Source: Bacillus_I endophytica_A
GTDB lineage: Bacteria > Bacillota > Bacilli > Bacillales > Bacillaceae_H
NCBI RefSeq assembly: GCF_026790145.1
Contig: NZ_JALAMS010000061.1
Coordinates: 1-7,437 of the forward strand
Direction: 5' to 3'
DNA: 7,437 bases
Part shown: positions 6,399 to 7,437 of the stretch, one piece after another
How positions within the stretch are numbered: position 1 is the stretch's first letter
Layout of the letters: each line of letters opens with the position of its first letter
The notes under the pieces: generated by a model
What the model saw: the letters and a program-made list of their open reading frames with translations, nothing else
What the model was told of the DNA's origin: nothing
Database searches by the model: none
Position numbers and translations under genes: made by a program

Positions 6399-7025
6399 AT
6401 GATTAACAAATTTAAAACACTCAGTTTATTATTAACAACAGCAGCTTTAGGTGTAGGATTAGTAGCATGTGATTCAGATACTTCAAATAAGGATGCCGAT
6501 AAGTCATCAAGAACTGAAATTCTTTCACAATCCCATGAAGTTATTTACGAAACAAATGAAGTAACAAAGGATAATAGCGAGAAGTTGCGACTAGCTTCTC
6601 AAAAAGAAGCAAAAAAGTTATATGGAGATTCAACGGAACTTTCTGATCAAATAAAATTAACTTTATTCAATTGGTGGGGAAATTGGAAACCAGACTATGA
6701 GTCTTGGTTAGAGATTGCGAATGGTTTATATGCTGAGGATGCTGATATCACAGCCATTGGTGGGGAAACACAAAAATACAGTGATTACAGAGAGGCAATG
6801 AAATCACAACGTGATCAAGTCGATATGGAAATGGGCCCAATTATGAATATTACTGTGGACGGAAATACAGCGACTTTGGTTTATCATATGTACTTAACAC
6901 CAAAGGCTTCACCTGATAAGACATTTGATACAATTGTAACAGAATATAATACCTTTGAAGAGGTAGATGGCAAATTAATGGTAACCGACTTACATCTCTA
7001 TACTGATGGTGGGGGTATGTACTAA
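6399..7025 (+). CDS. Lipoprotein with NTF2/SnoaL-like domain
   Basis: This 208-residue protein starts with a lipoprotein signal: a basic N-terminus (MINKFK), a hydrophobic stretch and the lipobox LVAC with Cys24 as the lipid-modified residue, so the mature protein is anchored on the outer face of the membrane. A polar linker (about 25-75) leads to a domain at about 80-205 that resembles NTF2/SnoaL-like folds, cone-shaped domains with a hydrophobic pocket. Supporting features are WLEIANGLYAEDADITAIGGE, a YSDYREAMKSQRD segment and alternating strands rich in V, T and Y through to the end. The fold call is by pattern and less certain than the lipobox. AAGGAGGA (6387-6394) precedes the ATG. It begins 55 bases after the MMPL gene with no terminator between, so both are probably co-transcribed. 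It may present or receive a hydrophobic molecule for the exporter, which is inference; an enzyme role is also possible. Confidence 0.8.
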   Translation: MINKFKTLSLLLTTAALGVGLVACDSDTSNKDADKSSRTEILSQSHEVIYETNEVTKDNSEKLRLASQKEAKKLYGDSTELSDQIKLTLFNWWGNWKPDYESWLEIANGLYAEDADITAIGGETQKYSDYREAMKSQRDQVDMEMGPIMNITVDGNTATLVYHMYLTPKASPDKTFDTIVTEYNTFEEVDGKLMVTDLHLYTDGGGMY

Positions 7026-7028
7026 TTA

Positions 7029-7062
7029 ATTTACTGGTTAGTTTTAAATTTAATCAGTAAAT
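7029..7062 (+). repeat. Hairpin directly after the lipoprotein stop codon
   Basis: ATTTACTGGTTA (7029-7040) pairs with TAATCAGTAAAT (7051-7062), 12 pairs including one G-U, around a 10-base loop. It starts three bases after the stop codon and has no T-run, so it is not a standard terminator. It may protect the 3' end of the message or act with the terminator further down. Confidence 0.5.
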
Positions 7063-7102
7063 ATGTGAAAAGACGTCCGTAAAAGTATACTTGTAGGAAA
7101 AG

Positions 7103-7146
7103 AAAAAGCGTAAAATCCTTGTCAGTCAAGGGTTTTACGCTTTTTT
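7103..7146. terminator. Bidirectional terminator shared by lipoprotein and HU genes
   Basis: A 19-pair stem with one wobble runs from 7103-7121 (AAAAAGCGTAAAATCCTTG) to 7127-7145 around a 5-base loop. T-runs follow on both strands (six T at 7141-7146, and the complement of the A-run at 7103-7107). It lies between two converging genes and stops both transcripts. Confidence 0.9.
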
Positions 7147-7169
7147 GCTTCTGATAAGATTTATTATGT

Positions 7170-7437
7170 TTATTTTACAGCTTCTTTCAATTCTTTTCCT
7201 GGTTTAAAAGCAGGAACTTTTGAAGCAGCAATCTGCATTTCCTCGCCGGTTTGAGGGTTACGTCCTGTTCGCGCCGCACGCTCACGTACTTCAAATGTTC
7301 CAAATCCAATCAATTGAATTTTCTCTTCTTTTGAGAGAGTGTCAGAAATGGTTTTAAATAATGCATCTACAGCTTTTGCAGCATCCTGCTTTGTTAGTTC
7401 TGATTGAGCTGCAACAGCATTCACTAATTCACTCTTG
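7170..7437 (-). CDS. hup: HU-family DNA-binding protein (5' end beyond window)
   Basis: This is HU, a small dimeric histone-like protein that bends and compacts chromosomal DNA. The visible 89 codons begin mid-gene at the right edge and read KSELVNAVAAQSELTKQDA. Only about two N-terminal residues are missing, which gives the usual 90. Conserved landmarks are the GFGTFEVRERAARTGRNPQTGEEM stretch, which spans the start of the DNA-gripping arm, and the closing VPAFKPGKELKEAVK. A GTG codon at 7424-7422 is an internal valine, not the start. It converges on the lipoprotein gene and ends at the shared terminator. B. subtilis calls its main copy hbs; Bacilli often carry several HU genes, and the usual flanking genes are not visible, so which copy this is remains open. 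Confidence 0.95.
   Translation of the reverse strand, partial: KSELVNAVAAQSELTKQDAAKAVDALFKTISDTLSKEEKIQLIGFGTFEVRERAARTGRNPQTGEEMQIAASKVPAFKPGKELKEAVK

Overview
The window is AT-rich DNA from a low-GC Gram-positive bacterium, most likely Bacillus or a close relative (Bacillaceae). Several things support this: strong AAGGAGG-type ribosome sites, TTG starts, a YpmS-family protein, a kinase/regulator/MMPL trio in the same order as ydfH-ydfI-ydfJ of B. subtilis, and a 90-residue HU protein of Bacillus type. No tRNA, rRNA, CRISPR array, insertion sequence or phage gene was seen.

Layout from left to right. Positions 1-60 may be the last codons of an upstream gene. Positions 89-862 encode an N-formylglutamate amidohydrolase-family protein (+). 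A gene-poor AT-rich stretch follows and ends in a strong bidirectional terminator nested in a longer inverted repeat (1092-1191). Positions 1190-1771 encode a membrane-anchored YpmS/DUF2140 protein (-). The divergent region 1772-2136 holds a very stable hairpin, a tandem pair of putative regulator boxes facing the ypmS-like gene, and a separate promoter candidate for the rightward genes. Positions 2137-3354 encode a sensor histidine kinase and 3344-3991 its NarL/LuxR-type response regulator; the two genes overlap. A terminator follows that is superimposed on a second tandem pair of regulator boxes. Positions 4148-6343 encode an MMPL/RND exporter and 6399-7025 an NTF2/SnoaL-like lipoprotein, probably in one transcript. 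A shared bidirectional terminator separates this from a convergent HU gene (7170 to the right edge, 5' end missing).

How the parts may work together. The core is a YdfHI-like two-component system with its MMPL target. Two pairs of 12-base boxes resemble GCCCRAAYGTAC, which I recall as the YdfI recognition motif of B. subtilis. One pair lies upstream of the MMPL gene and the other upstream of the leftward ypmS-like gene. Each pair ends 27 bases before a -10-like hexamer, with a run of nine T between. This suggests one envelope-directed regulon made of a kinase, a regulator, an MMPL exporter, a lipoprotein with a ligand-pocket fold and a membrane-anchored YpmS protein. The kinase-regulator-MMPL core has a known counterpart. 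Recruitment of the YpmS-like gene and the lipoprotein, the 5' hairpin on the ypmS-like transcript, and the operator/terminator overlap are the less familiar parts. The regulatory links are inference from sequence only.
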